Source: Chitinophagaceae bacterium
GTDB taxonomy: Bacteria > Bacteroidota > Bacteroidia > Chitinophagales > Chitinophagaceae
Reading direction: 5' to 3'
NCBI GenBank assembly: GCA_016719015.1
Contig: JADKAZ010000002.1
Coordinates: forward strand, 248,001-312,000
Length of the DNA: 64,000 nucleotides
Shown here: positions 16,986 to 25,208 of the stretch, piece after piece
Numbering within the stretch: the stretch's first letter is position 1
Layout of the letters: every line of letters starts with the position of its first letter
Position numbers and translations under genes: made by a program
The notes under the pieces: model-generated
The model's database searches: none
The model's input: the letters and a program-made list of their open reading frames with translations, nothing else
What the model was told of the DNA's origin: nothing

Positions 16986-18255
16986 TCTTTTCCCCTTTTC
17001 TTTTCCTCATATAAATAAAAAGTCCCGCAAATGCCACAATGAGAACCAGCGGAATAATCATTGTTGTATTAATAATTTCCGGCCCGGCTGCTTTATTAGC
17101 TTCTGCTAAGGCTGTTTTCATTTCGACAGTAGCTTCCGCAGCATTATACATTTTTAAATTGGCACCAGCAGGCAGATGTTTGATTATTTTGTCATCATAC
17201 ACACCACCCATAAACATCATGTACAATGAAACGGCGAACATTCCGGCTCCGCCCATCAGATTAATACCAACAGCCCCGGTCTTGGGTAAATTTTCCGATA
17301 CAAATCCCAGCATGGTAGGCCAGAAATAACATACTCCAATGCCGAACACCAATGCCCCAATAAATAACATATTACCTGTTGTATGGCCAAGAAGGTATAA
17401 GCCCATTGCAGAAAATATGGCAGAGCCTAATAATACACCCGCCGGAGATAACCGGTGTACCACCGGGCCTGCTAAACCTCTGCCTACTACCATGACTCCT
17501 GTAGTTACCGTAAGAATGAGGATTGAGTTTTGTGATACATTATTCAGCAATACCTGTATCCACTGACCCGTAAATAATTCTGTAATAGCGGTACCAAACA
17601 TACATATGATGAGAAAAAAGAAAAGGGGATTTAATAACGAACGATACATTTCTCCGGTGGAAATACCGCTGGCTACTCTTTCAGTAACAGGGAATTTTTG
17701 TTTTGCAAATAAGAATCCATAAATGATCGCAGGAATTATCATCATGGCTACCTGTAGTTGCCAGCCTATGGCGGCTTTATCAAAAAAGTAAACGATTAAT
17801 GTGCCGATAACAATGCCGCCGGGGAACCATAAATGAAAATGATTCAATTTGGTTGTTTTGTTATTTGGATATAAAGTTGCCACCAGGGGATTACAGGCCG
17901 CCTCCACTGTTCCGTTGGCAATACCAATACAAAGTGTTGAAATAAATAAAGCCCAGAAAGGATTTCCGAATTCACCTGCAAAAATTGTAAGTACAATTCC
18001 TGTAATGTGAAAAATGAAAGCCAGGATCAATAATTTTTTCATTCCTATGATATCAACTATCATTCCCCCAATAACTACTGCCAACGGAAAGCCCCAAAAC
18101 GCTGTGGCAGCGATGGTTCCTAATTCCGCTTTATCTAATCCAAACTGAACACCCAGCCTGTCAAGAATGCCGGCACGGATGCCAAAAGATAGTGAGGTTA
18201 CTAATAAGGCCAGGCAGCTGGCTACGAAAAGCTGGCTGCGGTTTACTGTTTGCAT
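16978..18255 (-). CDS. MFS transporter, sugar type
   Basis: The 425-residue integral membrane protein has about 12 predicted helices, beginning with LFVASCLALLVTSLSFGIRAG and ending with IPLVLIVAFAGLFIYMRKRKG. A GGMIVDIIGMKK loop between helices 2 and 3 is the MFS A-motif region. A soluble loop near the C-terminus (about residues 340-390) contains KAAGPE. The partner isomerase gene and the divergent dehydrogenase gene suggest a sugar or keto-sugar substrate. It is divergent from the Gfo/Idh/MocA gene with a 74-base shared promoter region. Confidence 0.88.
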   Translation of the reverse strand: MQTVNRSQLFVASCLALLVTSLSFGIRAGILDRLGVQFGLDKAELGTIAATAFWGFPLAVVIGGMIVDIIGMKKLLILAFIFHITGIVLTIFAGEFGNPFWALFISTLCIGIANGTVEAACNPLVATLYPNNKTTKLNHFHLWFPGGIVIGTLIVYFFDKAAIGWQLQVAMMIIPAIIYGFLFAKQKFPVTERVASGISTGEMYRSLLNPLFFFLIICMFGTAITELFTGQWIQVLLNNVSQNSILILTVTTGVMVVGRGLAGPVVHRLSPAGVLLGSAIFSAMGLYLLGHTTGNMLFIGALVFGIGVCYFWPTMLGFVSENLPKTGAVGINLMGGAGMFAVSLYMMFMGGVYDDKIIKHLPAGANLKMYNAAEATVEMKTALAEANKAAGPEIINTTMIIPLVLIVAFAGLFIYMRKRKGEKNV

Positions 18256-18329
18256 ATCGTTAGATTTGTAACAATGTTTAGAAAACTAAATGTACTATTT
18301 TTAGAATTACATCTGCAATAACAAATGAA

Positions 18330-19490
18330 ATGCTGAACAGAAAACTTAGAATGGGTATGATTGGTGGCGGACCAGGTTCCTTTATAGGAGCTATTCATCG
18401 TATTGCTGCCAATATGGATGGGGAAATAGAATTGGTTTGTGGTGCCTTCAGCAGTGATGCAGAAAAATCAAAACAAACAGGAGCGTCTTTGTATCTGCCA
18501 CCGGAAAGAGTGTATGGTTCGTATAAGGAAATGATTCGAAGGGAAACTGAATTGCCAGCAAATGAACGGATGGATTTTGTCAGCATTGTTACTCCGAATC
18601 ACTTTCATTTTGAACCAGCGAAACTGGCATTGGAAAACGGCTTTCATGTTGTGCTGGATAAACCAATGACTTTTAACCTGTCTGAAGCAAAAGAATTGCA
18701 ATCAATCGTAGCGAAGAGTGGCAAATATTTTTGCCTTACTCATACCTATACTGGTTATCCTTTATTAAAAGAAGCAAGGCAGCAAGTACTGAGTGGGAAA
18801 TTTGGTGACATCCGAAAAATATATGTCGAGTATCCGCAGGGCTGGTTAAGTACTTTGCTGGAAAGCTCTGACAACAAACAAGCAGACTGGAGGACTGATC
18901 CAACGAAAAGCGGCGCATCAGGAGCCATCGGGGATATTGGAACCCATGCATTCAATATGGCGGAATATGTTACTGGTTTGCAGGTGACGAAACTTTGTGC
19001 TGATTTGAATATTGTTGTAGAAGGAAGAAAATTAGATGATGATGGCTCTGTGTTGTTGAAATTTAATAATGGGGCCAGCGGCATTTTATTTGTTACACAA
19101 GTAGCTCCCGGCGAGGATAATAATATCCGTTTAAGGGTGTTTGGAGATAAGGGTGGTTTGGATTGGTCGCATAGTGATGCGAATACTTTATATATAAAAT
19201 GGCCGGACAAACCGACTGAGATCTGGCGGGCTGGAGAAAGCTATCTTGGAGCTTATGCAAAACATAATTCAAGAACTCCTGCAGGTCACCCGGAAGGTTA
19301 CTTAGAAGCCTTTGCCAATCACTACCGCAATTTTGCACTATCTGTAAAGGCGCAAATGACAGGAGAGAAACCAAAGGAAGAATGGCTTGATTTTCCCGGT
19401 ATTGAAGATGGTGTGAGGGGGATGGCATTTATAGAAACAGTTGTAAATAGCAGCTTGTCTGATAAAAAATTTATTGACTTCGAAATTTAA
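18330..19490 (+). CDS. Gfo/Idh/MocA family oxidoreductase
   Basis: The 386-residue NAD(P)-dependent sugar dehydrogenase has an N-terminal Rossmann fold with GMIGGGPGSFIGAIHR. Then come the family hallmarks SIVTPNHFHF and DKPMTFNLSEA, the latter with the conserved Lys of the EKP/DKP motif. The GDIGTHAFN segment carries the catalytic His region. No Tat signal is seen, so it is cytoplasmic. Members oxidise C2, C3 or C4 hydroxyls of sugars or inositols. The isomerase gene follows after 2 bases, and cytochrome c and DUF1080 genes follow in the same direction. Confidence 0.92.
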   Translation: MLNRKLRMGMIGGGPGSFIGAIHRIAANMDGEIELVCGAFSSDAEKSKQTGASLYLPPERVYGSYKEMIRRETELPANERMDFVSIVTPNHFHFEPAKLALENGFHVVLDKPMTFNLSEAKELQSIVAKSGKYFCLTHTYTGYPLLKEARQQVLSGKFGDIRKIYVEYPQGWLSTLLESSDNKQADWRTDPTKSGASGAIGDIGTHAFNMAEYVTGLQVTKLCADLNIVVEGRKLDDDGSVLLKFNNGASGILFVTQVAPGEDNNIRLRVFGDKGGLDWSHSDANTLYIKWPDKPTEIWRAGESYLGAYAKHNSRTPAGHPEGYLEAFANHYRNFALSVKAQMTGEKPKEEWLDFPGIEDGVRGMAFIETVVNSSLSDKKFIDFEI

Positions 19491-19492
19491 AT

Positions 19493-20548
19493 ATGATCAC
19501 AATAAAAGGACCCGGAGTATTTCTTGCGCAATTCCTGAATGACACACCGCCATTTCATGACTTGAGAGCTATTTGCCTTTGGGCGGAGGCATTGGGTTTT
19601 AAAGGGGTTCAAATACCAACATCGGATACAAGATGTATCGATTTGAAAAAAGCGGCTGAGAGTAAAAACTATGCAGATGAAATAAAAGGAATCGTTAACG
19701 AATGTGGGCTCGAAATAACCGAACTGTCAACCCATCTCCAGGGACAATTAGTAGCTGTACACCCTGCCTATGATAAACTATTCGATGGGTTTGCTCCCAA
19801 AGAAGTGCATGGTAATGCAAGGGCAAGAACAGAATGGGCTGTGCAACAATTAAAATATGCGGCAAAAGCATCCCAACACCTTGGACTAGACGCTCATGTT
19901 ACATTCAGTGGTTCGTTGCTATGGCCGATGATGTATCCCTGGCCGCAACGACCGGATGGATTGGTTGAAACCGGGTTTAAGGAATTAGCTAACCGCTGGT
20001 TACCCATCTTAAATGAGTTTGATCAATGCGGTGTGGATCTCTGTTATGAAATTCACCCCGGAGAGGATCTACATGATGGATTAACCTACGAAATGTTCCT
20101 GGAAAAAGTGAATAATCATTCCAGGGCATGTTTATTATATGACCCGTCTCATTTTTTGTTACAACGTCTCGATTACCTTTCCTTCATTGATATTTATCAT
20201 CAGCGGATAAAAATGTTTCATGTAAAAGATGCTGAGTTCAATCCAACGGGCAAGCAAGGAGTTTACGGCGGCTATCAGAATTGGATCAACCGGGCTGGTC
20301 GTTTTCGTTCTTTAGGTGATGGACAAATTAATTTCAATTCTATTTTTAGTAAGTTGGCACAATACGACTACAAAGGTTGGGCGGTATTGGAATGGGAGGA
20401 TTGTATAAAAAACGCAGAAGACGGCGCTGCAGAAGGAGCAGCCTTTATACAGCAACATATTATAAAAGTTACTGACAAAGCCTTTGATGATTTTGCGTCG
20501 TCAGGCAAAAATGAAAAAGAAAACCGTTCCATTTTGGGTCTTGAGTAA
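19493..20548 (+). CDS. Sugar phosphate isomerase/epimerase (xylose-isomerase-like TIM barrel), cytoplasmic
   Basis: The 351-residue protein starts MITIKGPGVFLAQFLND with no signal. Metal-binding segments include CYEIHPGEDLHDG, LYDPSHFLLQ, FHVKDAEFNP and AVLEWEDC, as in AP-endonuclease-2-fold epimerases. It is the translationally adjacent partner of the Gfo/Idh/MocA dehydrogenase. This pair occurs often in Bacteroidota and fits oxidation plus isomerisation of a keto-sugar. It is longer than the exported paralogue at 16116-16985, with extra segments such as SGSLLWPMMYPWPQRP. Confidence 0.88.
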   Translation: MITIKGPGVFLAQFLNDTPPFHDLRAICLWAEALGFKGVQIPTSDTRCIDLKKAAESKNYADEIKGIVNECGLEITELSTHLQGQLVAVHPAYDKLFDGFAPKEVHGNARARTEWAVQQLKYAAKASQHLGLDAHVTFSGSLLWPMMYPWPQRPDGLVETGFKELANRWLPILNEFDQCGVDLCYEIHPGEDLHDGLTYEMFLEKVNNHSRACLLYDPSHFLLQRLDYLSFIDIYHQRIKMFHVKDAEFNPTGKQGVYGGYQNWINRAGRFRSLGDGQINFNSIFSKLAQYDYKGWAVLEWEDCIKNAEDGAAEGAAFIQQHIIKVTDKAFDDFASSGKNEKENRSILGLE

Positions 20549-20574
20549 CTAATTTTGCCAAAATAAAAATCAAT

Positions 20575-20952
20575 ATGAAGAAAGTAGTGATAGCCTGTTT
20601 TGTGATAGCTTTAATGGCCGCCTGTGGAGGAAGTGATTCAAAAGAAGATAAATCGGGTAAAACAACAACAGATAATTCAACCAATCCTGATTATCAAAAT
20701 GGTCTTGCTTTGGTTGCAAAAAATAAATGTATGACCTGTCATGCAATTGATCAAAAGCTTACTGGCCCGGCTTACAGGGAAGTGTCAAAAAAATATGCAA
20801 ATAGTTCTGATACCATAGTGTCGCATCTTGCCCAAAAAATTATCAGCGGCGGAAAAGGGGTTTGGGGCGAAATTTTGATGACTCCGCACCCTGACTTGTC
20901 GAAAGATGATGCGGAAGCGATGGTAAAATACATTCTCTTACTAAGTAAATAG
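20575..20952 (+). CDS. Lipoprotein c-type cytochrome
   Basis: The 125-residue protein has a lipoprotein signal (IALMAACGG, lipid-modified Cys17) and a Ser/Thr/Asp-rich linker. It carries a single class-I haem motif CMTCH with a likely distal Met in EILMTPHPDLS. The fold resembles cytochrome c551/c552. Anchored in the periplasm or on the outer membrane, it could take electrons from a sugar dehydrogenase. It lies between the sugar dehydrogenase/isomerase pair and a DUF1080 gene, an arrangement that supports a role in carbohydrate oxidation rather than general respiration. Confidence 0.9.
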   Translation: MKKVVIACFVIALMAACGGSDSKEDKSGKTTTDNSTNPDYQNGLALVAKNKCMTCHAIDQKLTGPAYREVSKKYANSSDTIVSHLAQKIISGGKGVWGEILMTPHPDLSKDDAEAMVKYILLLSK

Positions 20953-20958
20953 TTTCTC

Positions 20959-21693
20959 ATGCACAAATTGCTTACGATTGCCGCCTGCATTGCTTTCCTC
21001 TGCTCCTGTAATTCATCAAAACAATCTTCTGGTAATAACGGCTTGACAAGCCAGGAGAAAAATGAGGGATGGCAATTATTATTTGATGGCAAGAGTACAA
21101 AAGGCTGGCATACATATGGAGGTGAACCGGTGGGTTTTGCCTGGAAAGTAAAAGAGGATCTGCTTTATCTGGATACTTCAATAAAGGAAAACTGGCAAAT
21201 CAAAGGTGGCGGAGACATTGTTACGGATGAAGAGTATGGAAATTTTGAGCTGCAGCTGGAATGGAAAATTGCCAAAGATGGTAACAGCGGTATAATTTTA
21301 TATGTACATGAGGATAAGAAAAAATATAACTGGCCCTGGGAAACAGGCATGGAAATGCAGATACTCGATAACAACGGCCACCCGGATGCTAAAATACTTA
21401 AACACCGGGCTGGAGATTTGTATGATTTGATTGCCTGTTCAAAAGAAACAGTAAAATCACATGGTGAATGGAATAGTGTAAGTATAAAAAGTATCAATGG
21501 AAAATTAGACTTCTATCTGAATGGCGAGAATGTAATCTCTACTATTCTATGGGATGACAACTGGAAAAAATTAGTAGCTGGCAGTAAGTTTAAAACAATG
21601 CCTGCTTTTGGTACATTTAAAAAAGGCCGTATAGGGTTACAAGACCATGGAAACGAAGTTTGTTTCAGGAATATTAAAATCAGGAAGCTATAA
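20959..21693 (+). CDS. DUF1080 lipoprotein (3-keto-disaccharide hydrolase-like)
   Basis: The 244-residue protein has a lipobox FLCSCN after a short signal. The concanavalin/laminin-G-like DUF1080 fold (Pfam: 3-keto-disaccharide hydrolase) is shown by WQLLFDGKSTKGWHTYGG, GNFELQLEWKIAKDGNSGI, the EMQILDN block and the C-terminal GRIGLQDHGNEVCFRNIKIR. Family members are exported and occur beside Gfo/Idh/MocA dehydrogenases. It follows the cytochrome gene by 6 bases, so it is most likely the extracytoplasmic step of the same pathway. It ends 13 bases before the convergent pyk stop. Confidence 0.9.
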   Translation: MHKLLTIAACIAFLCSCNSSKQSSGNNGLTSQEKNEGWQLLFDGKSTKGWHTYGGEPVGFAWKVKEDLLYLDTSIKENWQIKGGGDIVTDEEYGNFELQLEWKIAKDGNSGIILYVHEDKKKYNWPWETGMEMQILDNNGHPDAKILKHRAGDLYDLIACSKETVKSHGEWNSVSIKSINGKLDFYLNGENVISTILWDDNWKKLVAGSKFKTMPAFGTFKKGRIGLQDHGNEVCFRNIKIRKL

Positions 21694-21706
21694 CAACTGC
21701 AGTATA

Positions 21707-23197
21707 TTATTCCACCGTTGTTATTTTTAAAACGTTGGTAGGTAAATGTGCGGCCACGGGTGTGCTTCCGGTATTGATAACAATATCCCCGATTTTTAGA
21801 AATTGTCTTTCTTTTAAAATATCTATCTGATCGAAGATGATATCATCAAGACTTTCTTCCTCATCATAATAAAATGCCCGTACCCCCCAACTGAGTGTCA
21901 GCTGGTTTACTAAAGATCTTTCTTTTGTAAAAATATAAAGAGGTGCTTTTGGACGGTAACTGCTTAGTACAAATCCTGTGTAACCGGTTTGTGTCATGCC
22001 AATAAGTGCATCCGCATTTACATCTTTTGCCAGTTTACATGCATTATAACATATGGCATCACTTAAAAAAGAAGGAGAGTGGGGTTGCGGTACAAGTTCA
22101 TCTTCCCGGTTATAATTGTAGCCTGATTTTTCTACTTCAATAATTATTTTGCGCATTGTTTCCACTACTAAAGTAGGATGTTCTCCGGCAGCCGTTTCAG
22201 CACTAAGCATTACTGCATCCGCACCTTCAATCACTGCATTGGCCACATCCGTAATTTCACTCCGGTTTGGTTTGTTGAGCTCAATCATGCTCTCCATCAT
22301 TTGTGTCGCCACTATTACCGGTTTGGCACGGTGCAGGCACATTCGTATGATTTGTTTTTGAAGAAGTGGTATTTTTTCAACTGGTAACTCAACTCCAAGA
22401 TCACCCCGTGCAATCATTACCGCATCTGATTCAACGATAATATCCCGCAGATTTTCTAATGCTTCGGGTTTCTCAATCTTAGCGATAATTTTTGTTTTAC
22501 TTTGTTTTCTATCCAGTTTGCTACGGAGAATTTGCAGGTCTTTTACACTTCTTACAAATGAAAGGGCAACCCAGTCCAGTTCCTTTTCGATGATATACTC
22601 AAGATCGGCCAGATCTTTTTCTGTCAATGCAGGGAGTGAAATTTTTGTATCAGGAAGGTTAATGCCTTTTTTTGAGGAAAGCAGGCCACCCATAGTTACC
22701 ACTACCTGTACATCATTATTCTTCAGAATTTTTGTCACCTTTACTTCCAGCCTTCCATCATTGATTAAAATGATATTTCCAACAGTAATGTCGGCATGCA
22801 GATTAGGATAAGAAACATAAATTCTTTCTTTAGTACCAATTACTTTTTCATTCGTGAAAGTAAGAATGTCCCCGGGTTTGATTTCGATTTCTCCGCCTTC
22901 GATTTCGCCAACCCGCAACTTGGGCCCTTGTAAATCTCCCAGGATGGCTATATTGAAAGGTTCTGTTTTATTTATTTTCCGGATATGTTCTATGATTTTT
23001 GTTTTGTCTTCATGCCCCCCATGAGAAAAATTTAACCGGAAAACATTTACACCTGCCTTTACTAATTCAAGTAGTTTGTCGTAGGTGTCACAGGCAGGTC
23101 CAACAGTGGCAACAATTTTTGTACGATGAGTTTTATGCGCCAGACCGGCTTCCCGATCCATTGATTTATGATAATACTTTTGTGAATGTTTAGCCAT
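21707..23197 (-). CDS. pyk: Pyruvate kinase
   Basis: Converts phosphoenolpyruvate and ADP to pyruvate and ATP. The chosen ATG at 23197 gives MAKHSQKYYHKS and lies 13 bases after the pfkA stop; an in-frame TTG at 23233 would overlap pfkA. Family blocks visible include TKIVATVGPACD, FRLNFSHG, the signature IIAKIEKPEAL (with the catalytic Lys), IMIARGDLGVELP and MLSAETAAGEHP. The C-terminal domain ends with INTGSTPVAAHLPTNVLKI. At about 496 residues it matches a normal bacterial enzyme. pfkA lies immediately upstream, so the two committed glycolytic steps are co-expressed. Confidence 0.96.
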   Translation of the reverse strand: MAKHSQKYYHKSMDREAGLAHKTHRTKIVATVGPACDTYDKLLELVKAGVNVFRLNFSHGGHEDKTKIIEHIRKINKTEPFNIAILGDLQGPKLRVGEIEGGEIEIKPGDILTFTNEKVIGTKERIYVSYPNLHADITVGNIILINDGRLEVKVTKILKNNDVQVVVTMGGLLSSKKGINLPDTKISLPALTEKDLADLEYIIEKELDWVALSFVRSVKDLQILRSKLDRKQSKTKIIAKIEKPEALENLRDIIVESDAVMIARGDLGVELPVEKIPLLQKQIIRMCLHRAKPVIVATQMMESMIELNKPNRSEITDVANAVIEGADAVMLSAETAAGEHPTLVVETMRKIIIEVEKSGYNYNREDELVPQPHSPSFLSDAICYNACKLAKDVNADALIGMTQTGYTGFVLSSYRPKAPLYIFTKERSLVNQLTLSWGVRAFYYDEEESLDDIIFDQIDILKERQFLKIGDIVINTGSTPVAAHLPTNVLKITTVE

Positions 23198-23210
23198 TAT
23201 AGTAAGATGT

Positions 23211-24194
23211 TTAACTTGCCAATATCTTAACAATTTTCATCCATTCCTCACTGATTTTTCCTTTATTTTTTACTGCATTCTCCAATGGGATGTAATGCAT
23301 CTTATTATTCAGAATTCCTACAAAAACATTGTGCCTTCCTTCTATCAATGACTCAACAGCATGGTAACCCATACGGCTGGCAATAAGTCTGTCAATACAA
23401 CTGGGAGAACCGCCACGTTGAATATGCCCCAGTATGCAAACTCTTATCTCCGCATTGGGTAATTTTTCTTTTAGTGTTTTTTCCACTTCATTTGCTCCAC
23501 CGTAATCGTCTCCTTCAGCAACGACGATAAGATTCACTAATTTTTTTCGTCTTTCTTTTTCCAAAAGTGACGCAATCATATCGTCCATATCTGTTTTTCT
23601 TTCCGGTATCAATATATTTTCAGCACCTGTTGCTATACCGCTGTGCAAGGCAATATACCCGGCGTCTCTTCCCATGACCTCTATAATGAAAATACGGTCG
23701 TGGGCATCCATCGTATCCCTGATCTTATCAATGGCTTCTACAGCCGTATTTACAGCTGTGTCAAAACCGATAGTGAAATCTGTTCCGATAATGTCTTTAT
23801 CAATTGTCCCAGCCAAACCAATACAGGGGATATCAAATTCTTTACTGAATTTAACAGCGCCACGAAATGAACCATCGCCTCCGATTATGACAAGTCCGTC
23901 AATACCTCGCTTTTTGAGATTGTCATAGGCTTTTTTACGACCTTCATACTCGAAGAATTCTTTGCACCGGGCTGTTTTTAAAATTGTTCCGCCCCGTTGT
24001 ATAATATTAGCTACCGATCGGGACTCCATACGATAAATGTCATCTTCAATAAGTCCCTGGTAGCCCCTCATAATCCCGTACACTTCCAGTCCATGATAAT
24101 TACCGGTACGAACAACAGCCCTTATAGCTGCATTCATCCCGGGAGAGTCTCCTCCGGAGGTTAATATGCCAATTTTGCTTACTTTTTTTCCCAT
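23211..24194 (-). CDS. pfkA: ATP-dependent 6-phosphofructokinase
   Basis: The 327-residue cytoplasmic enzyme phosphorylates fructose-6-phosphate. It has the ATP site TSGGDSPGMNAAIRA and the GGDGSFRGA motif typical of ATP-dependent (not PPi-dependent) enzymes. GTIDKDI with TIGFDTAVNTA carries the catalytic Asp region, and the signature GHIQRGGSPSCIDR is present. It is the first gene of a pfkA-pyk operon. A TATTTTTG element (24212-24219) lies just upstream. Confidence 0.96.
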   Translation of the reverse strand: MGKKVSKIGILTSGGDSPGMNAAIRAVVRTGNYHGLEVYGIMRGYQGLIEDDIYRMESRSVANIIQRGGTILKTARCKEFFEYEGRKKAYDNLKKRGIDGLVIIGGDGSFRGAVKFSKEFDIPCIGLAGTIDKDIIGTDFTIGFDTAVNTAVEAIDKIRDTMDAHDRIFIIEVMGRDAGYIALHSGIATGAENILIPERKTDMDDMIASLLEKERRKKLVNLIVVAEGDDYGGANEVEKTLKEKLPNAEIRVCILGHIQRGGSPSCIDRLIASRMGYHAVESLIEGRHNVFVGILNNKMHYIPLENAVKNKGKISEEWMKIVKILAS

Positions 24195-24211
24195 GATATC
24201 TGTTATCGGCT

Positions 24212-24219
24212 CAAAAATA
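24212..24219 (-). promoter_or_regulatory. Candidate Bacteroidetes -7 element for pfkA-pyk
   Basis: On the minus strand the sequence is TATTTTTG, a match to TAnnTTTG. It lies 17 bases upstream of the pfkA start, leaving a short leader. No good TTTG -33 partner is seen, so this is a weak call. Confidence 0.4.
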
Positions 24220-24379
24220 GGTATTTGTTTCGAATGTGTACTTTTAACACACTAATAAAGTGTTTGAAATAACGGGACGAATATACGATAGACTTCTTCT
24301 CTTTTCCTTAACAGTAATACCCTGTAACACGGATACTGAGAAGCACTTAACTGTTTTATGTTGTGTTATAAATTGATGT

Positions 24380-25117
24380 ATGAGAAAAATAATTTTCTTC
24401 CTCAGTATTCTTTTTTGTATAAACTGTTTTGGACAAACAGATACTTCTAAATGGCTGCGGGCATTTCCAATTACAGCTTACATAGTAGATATGAATGATA
24501 CCACAAAACTGGTACAGTTACAAATGCCAGATGGACTTTCTTTAAACGATAAACAACCAGGTGTCGTTTGGGGAATGTATGATGGCTCAAAAGAGGCAGC
24601 TGTAGAAAAGGGATATGGAAGATGTAATCTTATTAAAGGCGATTATTATTATTTCACCATTAGCAATAATAAAAGCGGGGTGCCGCTGAAGGAAGGAGAC
24701 CTGCTTTATACTATGATGGATAAAACAGCCATATTTTATGGACAGGGACCGAAATTGGCTTCACATTTTATCCGGATGCAAAATGTATATGAAGAACCTC
24801 TTTTTGACAGGTATAATATTTTTAATTACTGGACTGAACAGGAAGAACAAAATTTGATTGACTCTATGGTGTCAGACATTCAATTTACCGGAAAGTATTT
24901 TATTGAGAATAACCCTTCCATGGATAAACCCATCATTAGCGGTGATTATAAAGGACAGAAAACCCTGTATGTAATGGCAGAATGCCAGCCAGGTGATGTA
25001 AAAAAATTTTTGGATTATGTAATAGCCCGCCCAAGATTATATGCTGGAAGGGATTGGAAAATATCGGAAATTTTCGCTACCTGGCTATCAGAGGGTGCTC
25101 CAACTATTATACGGTAA
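24380..25117 (+). CDS. Exported protein of unknown function, sharing a domain with the CHAT-TPR protein
   Basis: The 245-residue protein has a signal peptide (MRKIIFFLSILFCINCFGQ). I do not recognise a named family. Its C-terminal segment (about 185-243: SGDYKGQKTLYVMAECQPGD..., then YAGRDWKISEIFATWLSEGAP) aligns by eye with the N-terminal region of the CHAT protein at 6409-11208 (RYKGKNLVQVMKECSPVD..., then YYGKELKLSESFGGWVVSEAP). This suggests a shared non-catalytic domain. It stands alone, followed by a terminator-like hairpin and the prolyl oligopeptidase gene. Confidence 0.75.
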   Translation: MRKIIFFLSILFCINCFGQTDTSKWLRAFPITAYIVDMNDTTKLVQLQMPDGLSLNDKQPGVVWGMYDGSKEAAVEKGYGRCNLIKGDYYYFTISNNKSGVPLKEGDLLYTMMDKTAIFYGQGPKLASHFIRMQNVYEEPLFDRYNIFNYWTEQEEQNLIDSMVSDIQFTGKYFIENNPSMDKPIISGDYKGQKTLYVMAECQPGDVKKFLDYVIARPRLYAGRDWKISEIFATWLSEGAPTIIR

Positions 25118-25139
25118 ATAGCTCACTTATTCTCGGCTG

Positions 25140-25168
25140 AAGCCTCCTGTAAAGGGGGCTTTATTTTT
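25140..25168 (+). terminator. Rho-independent terminator
   Basis: An 8-pair stem (AAGCCTCC / GGGGGCTT, one G-T pair) with a 6-base loop is followed by TATTTTT. It lies 22 bases after the stop of the unknown protein at 24380-25117. Confidence 0.7.
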
Positions 25169-25208
25169 GAACGAAGTTCCTTTATCTTTAGTGGTATAAA
25201 AAAGTTAT

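Noticed and set aside
20549..20556. TAATTTTG before the cytochrome c gene
   Set aside because: No -33 at the right spacing, and the gene follows the upstream gene closely, so operon transcription is simpler.
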